Assembly: GCA_964590395.1 (NCBI GenBank)
Contig: CAZPVT010000030.1
Location: forward strand, 1-64,000
Origin: JAOABP01 sp964590395
Lineage (GTDB): Bacteria; Hydrothermota; Tepidihabitantia; Tepidihabitantales; Tepidihabitantaceae
Length of the DNA stretch: 64,000 bases
Reading direction: 5' to 3'
In this document: positions 8,609-16,368 of the stretch, piece after piece
Numbering within the stretch: the stretch's first letter is position 1
How the letters are laid out: each line of letters begins with the position of its first letter
Notes under the pieces: generated by a model
Database searches by the model: none
Told to the model about the DNA's origin: nothing
What the model saw: the letters and a program-made list of their open reading frames with translations, nothing else
Program-made: the position numbers and the translations under genes

Positions 8609-9489
8609 TTTTTTGTGTTTTATGCGGGATTTTAGGCTGTGGTTTTAGTGGTAATAATAAGGTTAATGTAGTAACTACAGTTCCAGTGCTGGCTGACTGG
8701 GTAAGGGAGATCGGAGGGGAACGTGTTGAGGTGTGGACGCTTCTAAGGGGGTATGAGGAGCCCCATGGTTTTGAGCCCAATTCCCGAGATGCGAAGGCGG
8801 TTGTCCGGGCAAAGATGGTGGTGCGGGTTGGCTTGGGATTGGATGAGTGGTTGGATGGATTGATTGCAAACGCGGGCAATCCGAAGTTGCGGGTTGTGAC
8901 ACTGGCAGATGGAGTAGATATTATCCAGGATAGTGAAGATGAGCACGGGGAGCATCACTACGGCGTCCATCAGGAGGGTAATCCTCACATCTGGCTTGAT
9001 CCGGAGGTGGCAAAATCCGGGGTGCAGAGAATTGCGGCGGTGCTAACCGAGGTTGACCCGAAAGGAAAGGAGTTTTACGAACAGCGGATCCGAAATTATC
9101 TGCGAGAACTGGACAGTCTGACCGAGGTGTTAAAAGAACTGGCCAGAGAACTGAAAAACCGGAAGTTTGTGGCAATGCATAGTTCCTGGCCATATTTCTG
9201 CCGTGCTTTCGGGTTTGAGATGGTAGCGACGGTGGAGCCGTTACCAGGTGAAGAGCCTTCAGTAAAGGGACTGGCAGAACTGATAAAAAGAATGAAGGGT
9301 GATTCGGTACGGGTGGTCGTTATCGAGCCCCAGCAGAACCCAGATTTTGCACAGATGCTTGCAGGTGAAACTCAGGCAAAGGTGGTTACCCTTTATCAGT
9401 TTCCGGTTGAGAGCAATTCTAAGATGGATAGTTATCTAAAACTACTGGACTACAATGTCCGGTCTCTTTTAGCGGTATTAGAGGATTAA
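8590..9489 (+). CDS. Metal ABC transporter substrate-binding lipoprotein (ZnuA type)
   Basis: The protein starts with a signal peptide and lipobox (GILGC), so it is probably anchored to the outer face of the inner membrane. The cluster A-1 fold is evident: PVLADWVREIGG at the start, the metal-ligand histidine in EEPHGFEP, NPHIWLDP and AMHSSWPYF. A histidine-rich loop (DEHGEHHYGVH) before NPHIW is characteristic of zinc-binding ZnuA rather than Mn-binding members. ATG 8590 is preferred over ATG 8581, because AGGAGG at 8573-8578 is only two bases from the latter. The stop TAA overlaps the stop of the opposite-strand glycosyltransferase gene. Confidence 0.88.
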   Translation: MWQRWIVFCVLCGILGCGFSGNNKVNVVTTVPVLADWVREIGGERVEVWTLLRGYEEPHGFEPNSRDAKAVVRAKMVVRVGLGLDEWLDGLIANAGNPKLRVVTLADGVDIIQDSEDEHGEHHYGVHQEGNPHIWLDPEVAKSGVQRIAAVLTEVDPKGKEFYEQRIRNYLRELDSLTEVLKELARELKNRKFVAMHSSWPYFCRAFGFEMVATVEPLPGEEPSVKGLAELIKRMKGDSVRVVVIEPQQNPDFAQMLAGETQAKVVTLYQFPVESNSKMDSYLKLLDYNVRSLLAVLED

Positions 9490-11219
9490 GAGGCAGGTAA
9501 AGTAATTACCCGGATCAGTTGACCCCGAATTCGAAACTGGATCAGAGGAGATGAGTTCTGGAGAAGTTGGGGATTTAGTTTTTTTATCAGGAGATGATCT
9601 GTTTCTCCTTCACCGATAACAAGGTGAGTTAGCCCAAACCGATTTACTGGGTCGTTGATATTTGCCCAGTCAGTAATCGCAATTGCCCGTTTCTTTGATT
9701 CGATCATTAAAGGTGGTGCCCAGGGTCCGGCAATTACCGCATCAGGAGGAAGGAGTTGATCCAGTTGTCGCGAATAGGTGATAAGGTTGTAGGTGCGGTT
9801 GTTAAACCAGACGCTGAATTGATTGAAGTCAAGACGAAAGATTAGCAAGAAAAATATCAGTATCGTGATGATACGCAGGGGGGGGGATTGAAGTGCAATG
9901 CCGGCGGGAATTTTTCCAAGGACGAGGCGGATAGTAAAGGCAACGGTTAAGCTGATAGTTAGTGCCAGAATCAGAACTCCTAATTCGTTAGACGGCTGAG
10001 GGTAAAGCCGAAATTTGGTGATGTAAAATAACAGTTGTAAAACAGGTGGCCAGAGCCAGAGTGAGTATATTAATGTTTGGCTAATCGTTGGTTTAAATGG
10101 AGGTAGTATCGTACCATTGGTAAGTAGTTCGTTCAGCGCGGCTGAGGCACCGATGATCAGACAGGGGAGAAGGATAATCTCATATCTGGTGGGACGGTAG
10201 TTCATATACCCAAGCATAAATAAACCAAAGATAAACCAGAGTAAGGTGTAGCGAAAGACGGTTTTACGGGTCAATGCGAGCCAGGGTAGACTGAGATAAC
10301 CAATGGTTCCTACCCAGAGCATCCGGGGTATGAGTTTTGAACGCAAGCCAAAGGTGAAGGTGTTGAGCAGATAGGCTGGTAGTGTTTTTGGGTGCCCGGC
10401 AGGCGACTCACTTGAGTGACGGAGAATATAGCGGATGTACTGGTGACGATAGGGAAGAAACACGGCGAGAAACCAGCAGAGTGCTGCCACTGCTACTCCG
10501 GTGATAAAGAAAAGCAAAATAGGGAGTAGTTTTCGGCTGAAGCGGTATTTAATAAACTCGCCGAGGAACATAATGAACACAGTGGGGATGATAAAGATTG
10601 CTGAGATTTTGATCAGTAAAACGGTGCCGGCGGCAAAGAAGCCACTGAATATCATTAGGTAGGGTCTTTTTAGTCCTTTGAGCCAAAATAGGCCGGTTAA
10701 TATCAGAAAGAGTATCTGAACAGGTTCTACCAGTCCGAGACGGTTATACATTAACAGGGGATAACAGGTTGAAAGAATTAGACCGGTTAATAAGGCACTG
10801 GTGTTGCCGGTTTCCTCCCGGAGGAAAAGGGCGATTAAAAATATCGTCAGCATTCCGGCAATTAAAGACAGAATTTTTACCTGAACAAATCCGATACCGA
10901 GGAGTTTAAAAATCAGCGCATTGATGATGTTTACTAAGGGATAAACGACAAACGGTAGGAAGTCGTCGGTTTGCCATTTGCCATAGAGGACGAAATTGCG
11001 AGCGGAGTAGGTGTTTAGACTTTCGTCAGTATAGGGGGCAAAACTCCATGATAAATCCGGTGGCGGATCAGCACGCAGATCGATGGCTCGCAGAGTAAAA
11101 CCGAGAATTGTAATGATGATCAGCAGTAGCCAGAAATGGCGTGCGGTTATGTTGTTTATCTGATTGGTTATTCCCGGAGAAGGATTTCTCACCAGCGTTG
11201 GTTTTGTCTTTTTTTTCAT
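9486..11219 (-). CDS. GT39-like membrane glycosyltransferase (ArnT/PMT superfamily)
   Basis: The 577-residue polytopic protein has about 12 hydrophobic segments and a C-terminal soluble part. The first extracytoplasmic loop carries the Asp-Glu pair (TDESLNTYSARNF, D65 E66) that is the catalytic or metal-binding hallmark of GT-C enzymes. Such enzymes move a sugar from a polyprenyl-phosphate donor to a lipid or protein outside the membrane; donor and acceptor cannot be told here. It starts 12 bases after the PAS protein ends, so they are likely co-transcribed from the tRNA-Thr side. Its TAA stop (9486-9488) and that of znuA (9487-9489) overlap. Confidence 0.8.
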   Translation of the reverse strand: MKKKTKPTLVRNPSPGITNQINNITARHFWLLLIIITILGFTLRAIDLRADPPPDLSWSFAPYTDESLNTYSARNFVLYGKWQTDDFLPFVVYPLVNIINALIFKLLGIGFVQVKILSLIAGMLTIFLIALFLREETGNTSALLTGLILSTCYPLLMYNRLGLVEPVQILFLILTGLFWLKGLKRPYLMIFSGFFAAGTVLLIKISAIFIIPTVFIMFLGEFIKYRFSRKLLPILLFFITGVAVAALCWFLAVFLPYRHQYIRYILRHSSESPAGHPKTLPAYLLNTFTFGLRSKLIPRMLWVGTIGYLSLPWLALTRKTVFRYTLLWFIFGLFMLGYMNYRPTRYEIILLPCLIIGASAALNELLTNGTILPPFKPTISQTLIYSLWLWPPVLQLLFYITKFRLYPQPSNELGVLILALTISLTVAFTIRLVLGKIPAGIALQSPPLRIITILIFFLLIFRLDFNQFSVWFNNRTYNLITYSRQLDQLLPPDAVIAGPWAPPLMIESKKRAIAITDWANINDPVNRFGLTHLVIGEGETDHLLIKKLNPQLLQNSSPLIQFRIRGQLIRVITLPAS

Positions 11220-11231
11220 ATAACTGTCTGG

Positions 11232-13037
11232 TTATGTCCAGCGCTTTAATTCATTCTGTGCGCGATTTAAAAGATCAGCATGTTCATTTAGAATTTTCCC
11301 CAGTTCTTCCCGTCGACGCTGGAGTTCCTGGATCGCTCGGACCTGGCGGGTGATATCAAAACCTACATCAATTACTCCGACGATCTCACCATTGGTGTTA
11401 CGCCAGGGCAGTTTGGACAAGGAGAGCCAAATACCCTTTTCTGATTTTGGGTCACCGAGACATATGTCCAGATTAACCGGGTTACCGGACTCTATTACCT
11501 GTCGATCTTGAGAGCCGAGTAGTGCGGTTACCGTTGCGGGAAATAATTCGGCATCGGTCTTGTTAATGAGTTCGTCGCCGTTGCCGTAAATTTTCTTCGC
11601 GGTTAAGTTAGCTCCAGTATAACGGAGGGTTCGGTCTTTGAATGCGATTAGTACTTTGTCGTTTTCAAGGATGGTCCGCAGGCGCGATTCAGTATCTTGC
11701 CAAGCCAGTTCGATTTTCTTTCGGGTGGTAATGTTACGGATAATTGCAAAGACACCATCAGCCACCGGGTAGGTACTTAATGAGAACCATCCAGCATAGC
11801 GCTCTCTACCGTCCTGGTAAAAGAAATCTTGGTATTGAGGCTGGTGATCTAAGAGTGTTTTGCGGATGGGAATTACCATGCCACTTTTCTCAGCTTCTGG
11901 ATATACCTCCCAAAGTCTTTTGCCGATGGCCTCGCCGGTGGGGACCCGGGTTTCTTTTTCCGCTCCCTTGCTCCAGGCGGTGATTACCCATTCCCGGTTG
12001 AGAAGAAATGTTCCATCATCAGGGCTTGACAATAGGGCGGCGAAATCCTTTTCCTTTTTGCTGAGGATTTCTTCCAACTGCTTTTCCGGAGTTATGTTCA
12101 GAACCAGGATTTCGGTTGTGCGTCGGTTGGCAAATGAACAAACCTTACCCATCATTTCCAGATGTACAATCTCATCACCGGGTTTTTTGATTACTCGGAA
12201 ACGATGCCGATAGGGGGACTGACCTGTCTTTTTCAGTTCCTGCTCGACCGTTCTTACCCGCTGGAGGTCATCCGGATGGACATTGGCGAACAGGATTGAA
12301 CTGTCGGTTATAACCGCCTCACGGGATACACCGAATAGCTGCTGGACAGTGGGGCTGATAGCAAGTATCTGTCCATTCTCGGCAATTCGGATTATGCAAG
12401 CGTCCTGAACTCCTTCGATTAGTGTCCGGTATCTCTCTTCACTTTCACGCCAAGCCTGTTCAACTTTGCGTCGGGCGAACTCGACATCGCGGGCGTCAAT
12501 CGGAATTTCGAGGTTCTCATTGGTAATTAGTGTAAAAACCGGAGAGTTTTTCAATTCTCTTAGTGAATCTTCCGCCTTTTTTAGATCGGTGAGGTCTTCG
12601 TACATCACCGCGATCATTTTGACCGCACCCTCAAAATCAAGCAGCGGAAAGGCAGTTACCCTTAGACATATTTTACCTTTCTGGGTTGGTGGTAGTCCAA
12701 TCTCTTGCGGGTCATACCAAAATGGGGGTGTCTCGATGCGTGCGCCAGCAAGCAGACGTTTGATCTGTGGTTCGAGTAGACCGGTGCGCTTTAAGCCTCG
12801 CTCTTCGTTTAGACTGGTGCCCGGTGGAGGGATTTTACCAAGCAGACGTTCGGCAGTCTTATTGCTTTTTAATAGGTTGCCATCCGGGTTATAGATTTCA
12901 ATGGGAATCGGGCTGAAATCGACCAGGCTGTCAAAAATTGCCTGGGCGCGTGCCTCAGCGCGACGCCGTTCAGATTCCTGAAAAGCCTCTTGTTCTTCAA
13001 GGAGCCGTTTCGGATCAGTGTTTTTCGGAAAAATCAT
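11232..13037 (-). CDS. Multi-PAS sensory protein without an output domain
   Basis: The 601-residue protein is built of about four PAS/PAC repeats (about 40-150, 200-320, 330-440 and 455-580) flanked by charged helices. Typical PAS pieces are seen: LVDFSPIPIEIYNPDGNLLKSNKTAERLLG, ILAISPTVQQLFG, FLLNREWVITAWSKGAE and IVGVIDVGFDITRQ. It ends in a short coiled coil and a genuine TAA; there is no histidine-kinase HATPase, GGDEF, EAL or methyl-accepting domain after it. It may act as a partner for another kinase, or it may have lost its effector. The ATG lies 17 bases after the tRNA-Thr 3' end, with no clear ribosome site. Confidence 0.82.
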   Translation of the reverse strand: MIFPKNTDPKRLLEEQEAFQESERRRAEARAQAIFDSLVDFSPIPIEIYNPDGNLLKSNKTAERLLGKIPPPGTSLNEERGLKRTGLLEPQIKRLLAGARIETPPFWYDPQEIGLPPTQKGKICLRVTAFPLLDFEGAVKMIAVMYEDLTDLKKAEDSLRELKNSPVFTLITNENLEIPIDARDVEFARRKVEQAWRESEERYRTLIEGVQDACIIRIAENGQILAISPTVQQLFGVSREAVITDSSILFANVHPDDLQRVRTVEQELKKTGQSPYRHRFRVIKKPGDEIVHLEMMGKVCSFANRRTTEILVLNITPEKQLEEILSKKEKDFAALLSSPDDGTFLLNREWVITAWSKGAEKETRVPTGEAIGKRLWEVYPEAEKSGMVIPIRKTLLDHQPQYQDFFYQDGRERYAGWFSLSTYPVADGVFAIIRNITTRKKIELAWQDTESRLRTILENDKVLIAFKDRTLRYTGANLTAKKIYGNGDELINKTDAELFPATVTALLGSQDRQVIESGNPVNLDICLGDPKSEKGIWLSLSKLPWRNTNGEIVGVIDVGFDITRQVRAIQELQRRREELGKILNEHADLLNRAQNELKRWT

Positions 13038-13054
13038 AATATCGCATATTTTTT

Positions 13055-13127
13055 AGCCGGCGACCCGGCTCGAACGGGTGACCTGCGGTTTACGAAACCG
13101 CTGCTCTGCCTGCTGAGCTACGCCGGC
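13055..13127 (-). tRNA. tRNA-Thr (anticodon CGU)
   Basis: The minus strand folds as a complete cloverleaf of 73 nt: acceptor GCCGGCG/CGCCGGC, D-arm GCTC/GAGC, anticodon stem GCGGT/ACCGC with loop TTCGTAA (anticodon CGT, reading ACG), 5-nt variable loop and T-arm ACCCG-TTCGAGC-CGGGT. The discriminator base is U. CCA is not encoded (TAAAA follows), so it must be added by CCA transferase. A promoter stands just upstream, and the PAS gene begins 17 bases downstream. Confidence 0.96.
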
Positions 13128-13138
13128 GGTCTAATTGA

Positions 13139-13166
13139 ATTCTACTGCTGGCAAGGCAACGGTCAA
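13139..13166 (-). promoter_or_regulatory. Promoter of tRNA-Thr (and probably the PAS-glycosyltransferase genes)
   Basis: On the minus strand there is TTGACC (13161-13166), a 16-base spacer, and TAGAAT (13139-13144). The start would fall about 5 bases before the tRNA. No terminator was seen between the tRNA and the PAS gene. Confidence 0.6.
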
Positions 13167-13183
13167 GATGGTAATAGTCGTTT

Positions 13184-13211
13184 TTGACAAGGATAGTGCG
13201 GATAATATACT
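13184..13211 (+). promoter_or_regulatory. Promoter of the bactofilin gene
   Basis: Consensus TTGACA (13184-13189), 16 bases, TATACT (13206-13211). The expected start near 13218 leaves a short leader with AAAGGAG before the bactofilin ATG. It diverges from the tRNA-Thr promoter. Confidence 0.65.
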
Positions 13212-13229
13212 TGTAACAAAGGAGCAAGA

Positions 13230-13586
13230 ATGTCAAAAGACCGAACAGCAGGGAAACTGGATACCGTTATCGGCAGTGAGACTCAGATCACCGGAGATTT
13301 GCGAGTAGAGGGTGGTTTGCGACTGGATGGGAAAATCGAGGGACGGGGTGATATTGGCGATGTTTTTCTTACCGGTCCGAGGTCTTTGCTTAAAGGTGAG
13401 GTGCGCTGTCGGCGCGCAGTGATTGCCGGTAGAATAGAAGGTAATATCACTGCCAGCGAAATAGTGGAACTGCAGACCGGTGCTGAGGTTTTTGGGAATA
13501 TCACCTGTCGGGGCCTGGTGATTCAACCGGGTTGCTTTTTTGAGGGTAAGTGTACGATGCTCAAGGAGCAGTCTAGTCAGATATAA
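13230..13586 (+). CDS. Bactofilin family cytoskeletal protein
   Basis: This 118-residue protein matches the bactofilin (DUF583) right-handed beta-helix: TVIGSETQITGDLRVEGGLRLDGKIEG, then repeated strand-turn units (RAVIAGRIEGNI, EIVELQTGAEVFGNI, RGLVIQPGCFFEGK). Bactofilins self-assemble into filaments without nucleotides and serve in cell shape, polarity or wall-modifying scaffolds. The N-terminus is short and polar, with no membrane segment. ATG has AAAGGAG seven bases upstream. The M6 protease gene follows by 10 bases and may be co-transcribed. Confidence 0.88.
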   Translation: MSKDRTAGKLDTVIGSETQITGDLRVEGGLRLDGKIEGRGDIGDVFLTGPRSLLKGEVRCRRAVIAGRIEGNITASEIVELQTGAEVFGNITCRGLVIQPGCFFEGKCTMLKEQSSQI

Positions 13587-13596
13587 TCTAATATCT

Positions 13597-15255
13597 ATGC
13601 CCTGCCGGCTCGTTATTTTGCTTGGTATTGGACTGATTTGGGCGATGCCGCCGATGCCTAACAACAAGCGGTCCATCAGTTTTCCCGGTTTAATGGAGCG
13701 ACCGGCGCCGCGCTACCTGACAACTGACCGACCGGTCCGGCTATTAGTGATTCTGGTTGATTTTAGTGATAATCCGCACACTTTTACCCGTGCCGATTTT
13801 CAAAGATTACTGTTGGAGGAAGGGAGCGGTTCAATGCGGGATTACTATTACGAGGTGAGTTATGGTAACTTATCACTCAGTGGTGAGATAACCGGCTGGG
13901 TCAGATTACCAAATCCCTATTCTTATTATCTTGGTGATTCATTTGGTATTTATGGCCAGTTTCCACATAATAGTCAGGGGCTGGTTAGGGATGTGGTCGT
14001 TCTCATTGATGATTCGGTTGATTTTTCGCAGTATGACTGGGATGGCGATGGAGTGGTTGACGGGCTGCTGATTGTTCACTCCGGGCCGGGGGCAGAAGAG
14101 ACCGGCAGGATTACCGATGTCTGGTCCCATAAATGGCAGTTGTCGGATGGGATTATGGGTTCACCTGGACCACTGTTGACCAGAGATGGGGTTACGGTTG
14201 ATCAGTATTCAATCCAACCGGAGCGCTTTGATGACGGAACCTTGATCACGGTTGGGGTCTTCTGCCATGAGTTTGGGCATCTGCTCGGTTTGCCTGACCT
14301 TTATGATACCGATTATTCCAGTGATGGTTTAGGAATGTTTTGTCTGATGGCAGCCGGTGGCTGGGCAAGAAAGAGCAGTAACGAGCCATACGGTAGCTGC
14401 CCGGTGCACCCTTCAATCTGGTGTAAATATCTCTTAGGCTGGGTAGTGCCAGAGTCAATTGAGGTGGGATTAGTTGATTCTATTGGTCCGATACCGATCA
14501 TTGCTGCTGCTACTGCGTCGGTCGGTTTCCGGATATTAAAAAATCCCTTGGGCGTTGACTGGACTCCTGCTGGTACCGGACAGGGTGAGTATTTTTTGGT
14601 GGAAAATCGGCAACGTTACGGGTTTGATCGCGGTTTGCCCGGTAGCGGGCTTTTGATTTTGCACATCGATGAATCCCGGACCGGTAATACTGATGAAAGG
14701 TATCCGTTGGTGGGTATTCTGCGTGCTGACCATTCGCCCAGTTTTGCCCTGGATCGGGGCGACCTCGGCAGCGGCCTCCATCTCTGGCAGCAGAGTGATA
14801 CCGGTGTGCGTAACTTTACCACACCTTCAACCGCATTTTATAACGGGGTCCAGAGTGGAGTGGTGATCGAAAAAATCGCGGCTTCGGATTCAATTATGAC
14901 CGCGGTGATGAAGATCGCACCGCTCTTTCTGGGCAAGGTTTATTCATTCCCCAATCCGGTAGTGGTTAAAGACCATAATGCGCAGGCAACGATTGTTTAT
15001 ACACCTACCGATTCTTTACGTCTCAGAGGACAGTTTCCTAAATTTAAAATTAGGATTTTTAATCTCGCGGGCGAGCCGGTGCGGGTTTTGAACAAGGTGG
15101 GTGAAGAGATTATGCCTGAGTATCGGGTAGGTTTCTGGAACTTGCGCAATCAAAATAAGAATCCGGTTGCCAGTGGGATGTATTTTTATGTGGTGGAAAT
15201 TGAAGAGGGTGAAATAAAGGAACGTAATGTCGGTAGGTTGACGATAGTGAGATAA
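13597..15255 (+). CDS. Secreted M6-family metalloprotease with C-terminal sorting domain
   Basis: I start at ATG 13597, which gives a clean signal peptide (MPCRLVILLGIGLIWAMP); the open frame extends upstream to 13540 but would overlap bactofilin and bury the signal. The protein (about 552 residues) shows the zinc motif HEFGHLLGLPDLYD (H224, H228) typical of the immune-inhibitor-A/M6 group, and a DWDGDG calcium-like loop before it. The last 90 residues (SFPNPV...FKIRIFNLAGEPVRVL...GMYFYVVEI...RNVGRLTIVR) form a FlgD-like/Por secretion tail, also seen in the two gingipain-like proteins of this window. It is probably an exported surface or extracellular protease. Confidence 0.85.
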   Translation: MPCRLVILLGIGLIWAMPPMPNNKRSISFPGLMERPAPRYLTTDRPVRLLVILVDFSDNPHTFTRADFQRLLLEEGSGSMRDYYYEVSYGNLSLSGEITGWVRLPNPYSYYLGDSFGIYGQFPHNSQGLVRDVVVLIDDSVDFSQYDWDGDGVVDGLLIVHSGPGAEETGRITDVWSHKWQLSDGIMGSPGPLLTRDGVTVDQYSIQPERFDDGTLITVGVFCHEFGHLLGLPDLYDTDYSSDGLGMFCLMAAGGWARKSSNEPYGSCPVHPSIWCKYLLGWVVPESIEVGLVDSIGPIPIIAAATASVGFRILKNPLGVDWTPAGTGQGEYFLVENRQRYGFDRGLPGSGLLILHIDESRTGNTDERYPLVGILRADHSPSFALDRGDLGSGLHLWQQSDTGVRNFTTPSTAFYNGVQSGVVIEKIAASDSIMTAVMKIAPLFLGKVYSFPNPVVVKDHNAQATIVYTPTDSLRLRGQFPKFKIRIFNLAGEPVRVLNKVGEEIMPEYRVGFWNLRNQNKNPVASGMYFYVVEIEEGEIKERNVGRLTIVR

Positions 15256-15271
15256 TTTAAAGGAGGGTCTA

Positions 15272-16018
15272 ATGGCTTACGATTTGGAGGGGAAAGTAGC
15301 GGTGGTTACCGGTGCCGGTTCTGGTATCGGTAAGGCGATTGCCCAAATATTGGCAGAGGAAAAAGTTAAGGTCGCGGTATGCGATCTGATTGCGGAGTCA
15401 GTCCAAAAAACCGCGGAGGAGCTGGTTAATAACGGTTCAGAGGCAAAGCCATTTATTGTAGATGTTGCCAATTTTGGGGCGGTTCAGGATGTTGTGACGC
15501 AAGTTGAGAAGGAGTTTGGTGCGATACATATTCTAATAAACAACGCAGGAATAACCCGGGACAATCTGCTTTTACGGATGAGCGAAGAGGATTTTGACCA
15601 AGTAATAGCGGTAAACCTTAAAGGGGCTTTCAACTTTACCAAGGCGGTTTGTCGGTCGATGATGAGTCTGCGCTGGGGCAGGATTATTAATATCAGTTCA
15701 GTAATTGGCGAGATGGGTAATGCAGGGCAGGCAAACTATGCGGCGGCAAAGGCGGGGCTGATCGGTTTTACCAAATCGGTGGCTAAGGAGTTAGCAGGAA
15801 GGAGTATTACGGTCAATGCGATCGCGCCGGGTTTTATCACAACACCGATGACGGAAAAACTGGCGCCGGAAATCCGGGAGGCGTATATTCAGGCGATCCC
15901 ATTGAAAAGGGCAGGCACACCCGTGGATGTTGCCAGCCTCTGTCTTTTCCTTGTCTCAGAAGAGGCAGGTTATATCACCGGACAGGTGATTCGCGTGGAC
16001 GGCGGAATGTTGATGTAA
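15272..16018 (+). CDS. fabG: 3-oxoacyl-[acyl-carrier-protein] reductase
   Basis: This classical short-chain dehydrogenase of 248 residues has TGAGSGIG (13-20) for NADPH, NNAG (90-93), the catalytic S142, Y156 and K160 (YAAAK), and the C-terminal GYITGQVIRVDGGM that is typical of FabG. It reduces 3-oxoacyl-ACP in fatty-acid elongation. AAAGGAGGG precedes the ATG. Other fab genes are not adjacent, so a related SDR role (for example acetoacetyl-CoA reductase) is not excluded, but FabG is the best reading. Confidence 0.85.
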   Translation: MAYDLEGKVAVVTGAGSGIGKAIAQILAEEKVKVAVCDLIAESVQKTAEELVNNGSEAKPFIVDVANFGAVQDVVTQVEKEFGAIHILINNAGITRDNLLLRMSEEDFDQVIAVNLKGAFNFTKAVCRSMMSLRWGRIINISSVIGEMGNAGQANYAAAKAGLIGFTKSVAKELAGRSITVNAIAPGFITTPMTEKLAPEIREAYIQAIPLKRAGTPVDVASLCLFLVSEEAGYITGQVIRVDGGMLM

Positions 16019-16022
16019 TTAT

Positions 16023-16256
16023 CTAAACTGTCCAGCGGTGACCACAGTTTTTGCAATATAAGTAAGCTGGTGGCCGTGGTACGCCGTCATTACAACCCGG
16101 ACAGGGTCGGTTAATCGGTTTATTATCAGGCCCGACGAACGCTTCGGCTTCCCAGGTGGTAATGCCGGTTGGTGCGCTGGGGCAGGGACGGTGTTCGTAG
16201 TGGGCGATTGTGTTATTACTTTGACAAGCCGGACATATTGCCTTAGTTGCGCTCAT
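16023..16256 (-). CDS. Small zinc-ribbon protein of unknown function
   Basis: The 77-residue protein has three cysteine pairs: CPACQS near the N-terminus, CPGC in the middle, and CKNCGHRW at the C-terminus, arranged like zinc-binding knuckles. The family is not recognised and no function is proposed. AAAGGAGG lies just before the ATG, supporting expression. It is convergent with fabG, separated by four bases. Confidence 0.6.
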   Translation of the reverse strand: MSATKAICPACQSNNTIAHYEHRPCPSAPTGITTWEAEAFVGPDNKPINRPCPGCNDGVPRPPAYLYCKNCGHRWTV

Positions 16257-16313
16257 TGTTCCTCCTTTTTATTTTAGACAACAGAAATCCGCTGCCAGTC
16301 ATTCTTCCAATAT

Positions 16314-16341
16314 ATAATAACCACAGTCAAATAAATGACAA
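16314..16341 (-). promoter_or_regulatory. Probable promoter of the zinc-ribbon gene
   Basis: Minus strand: TTGTCA (16336-16341), 16 bases, TATTAT (16314-16319). It lies within the 112-base gap upstream of the small gene. Confidence 0.45.
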
Positions 16342-16368
16342 GTTTTGCTTTGGCATTTGTTTTCTTCT

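Noticed and set aside
13540..13596. Upstream start for the M6 protease
   Set aside because: It would overlap bactofilin and place 19 extra residues before a clean signal peptide at ATG 13597.
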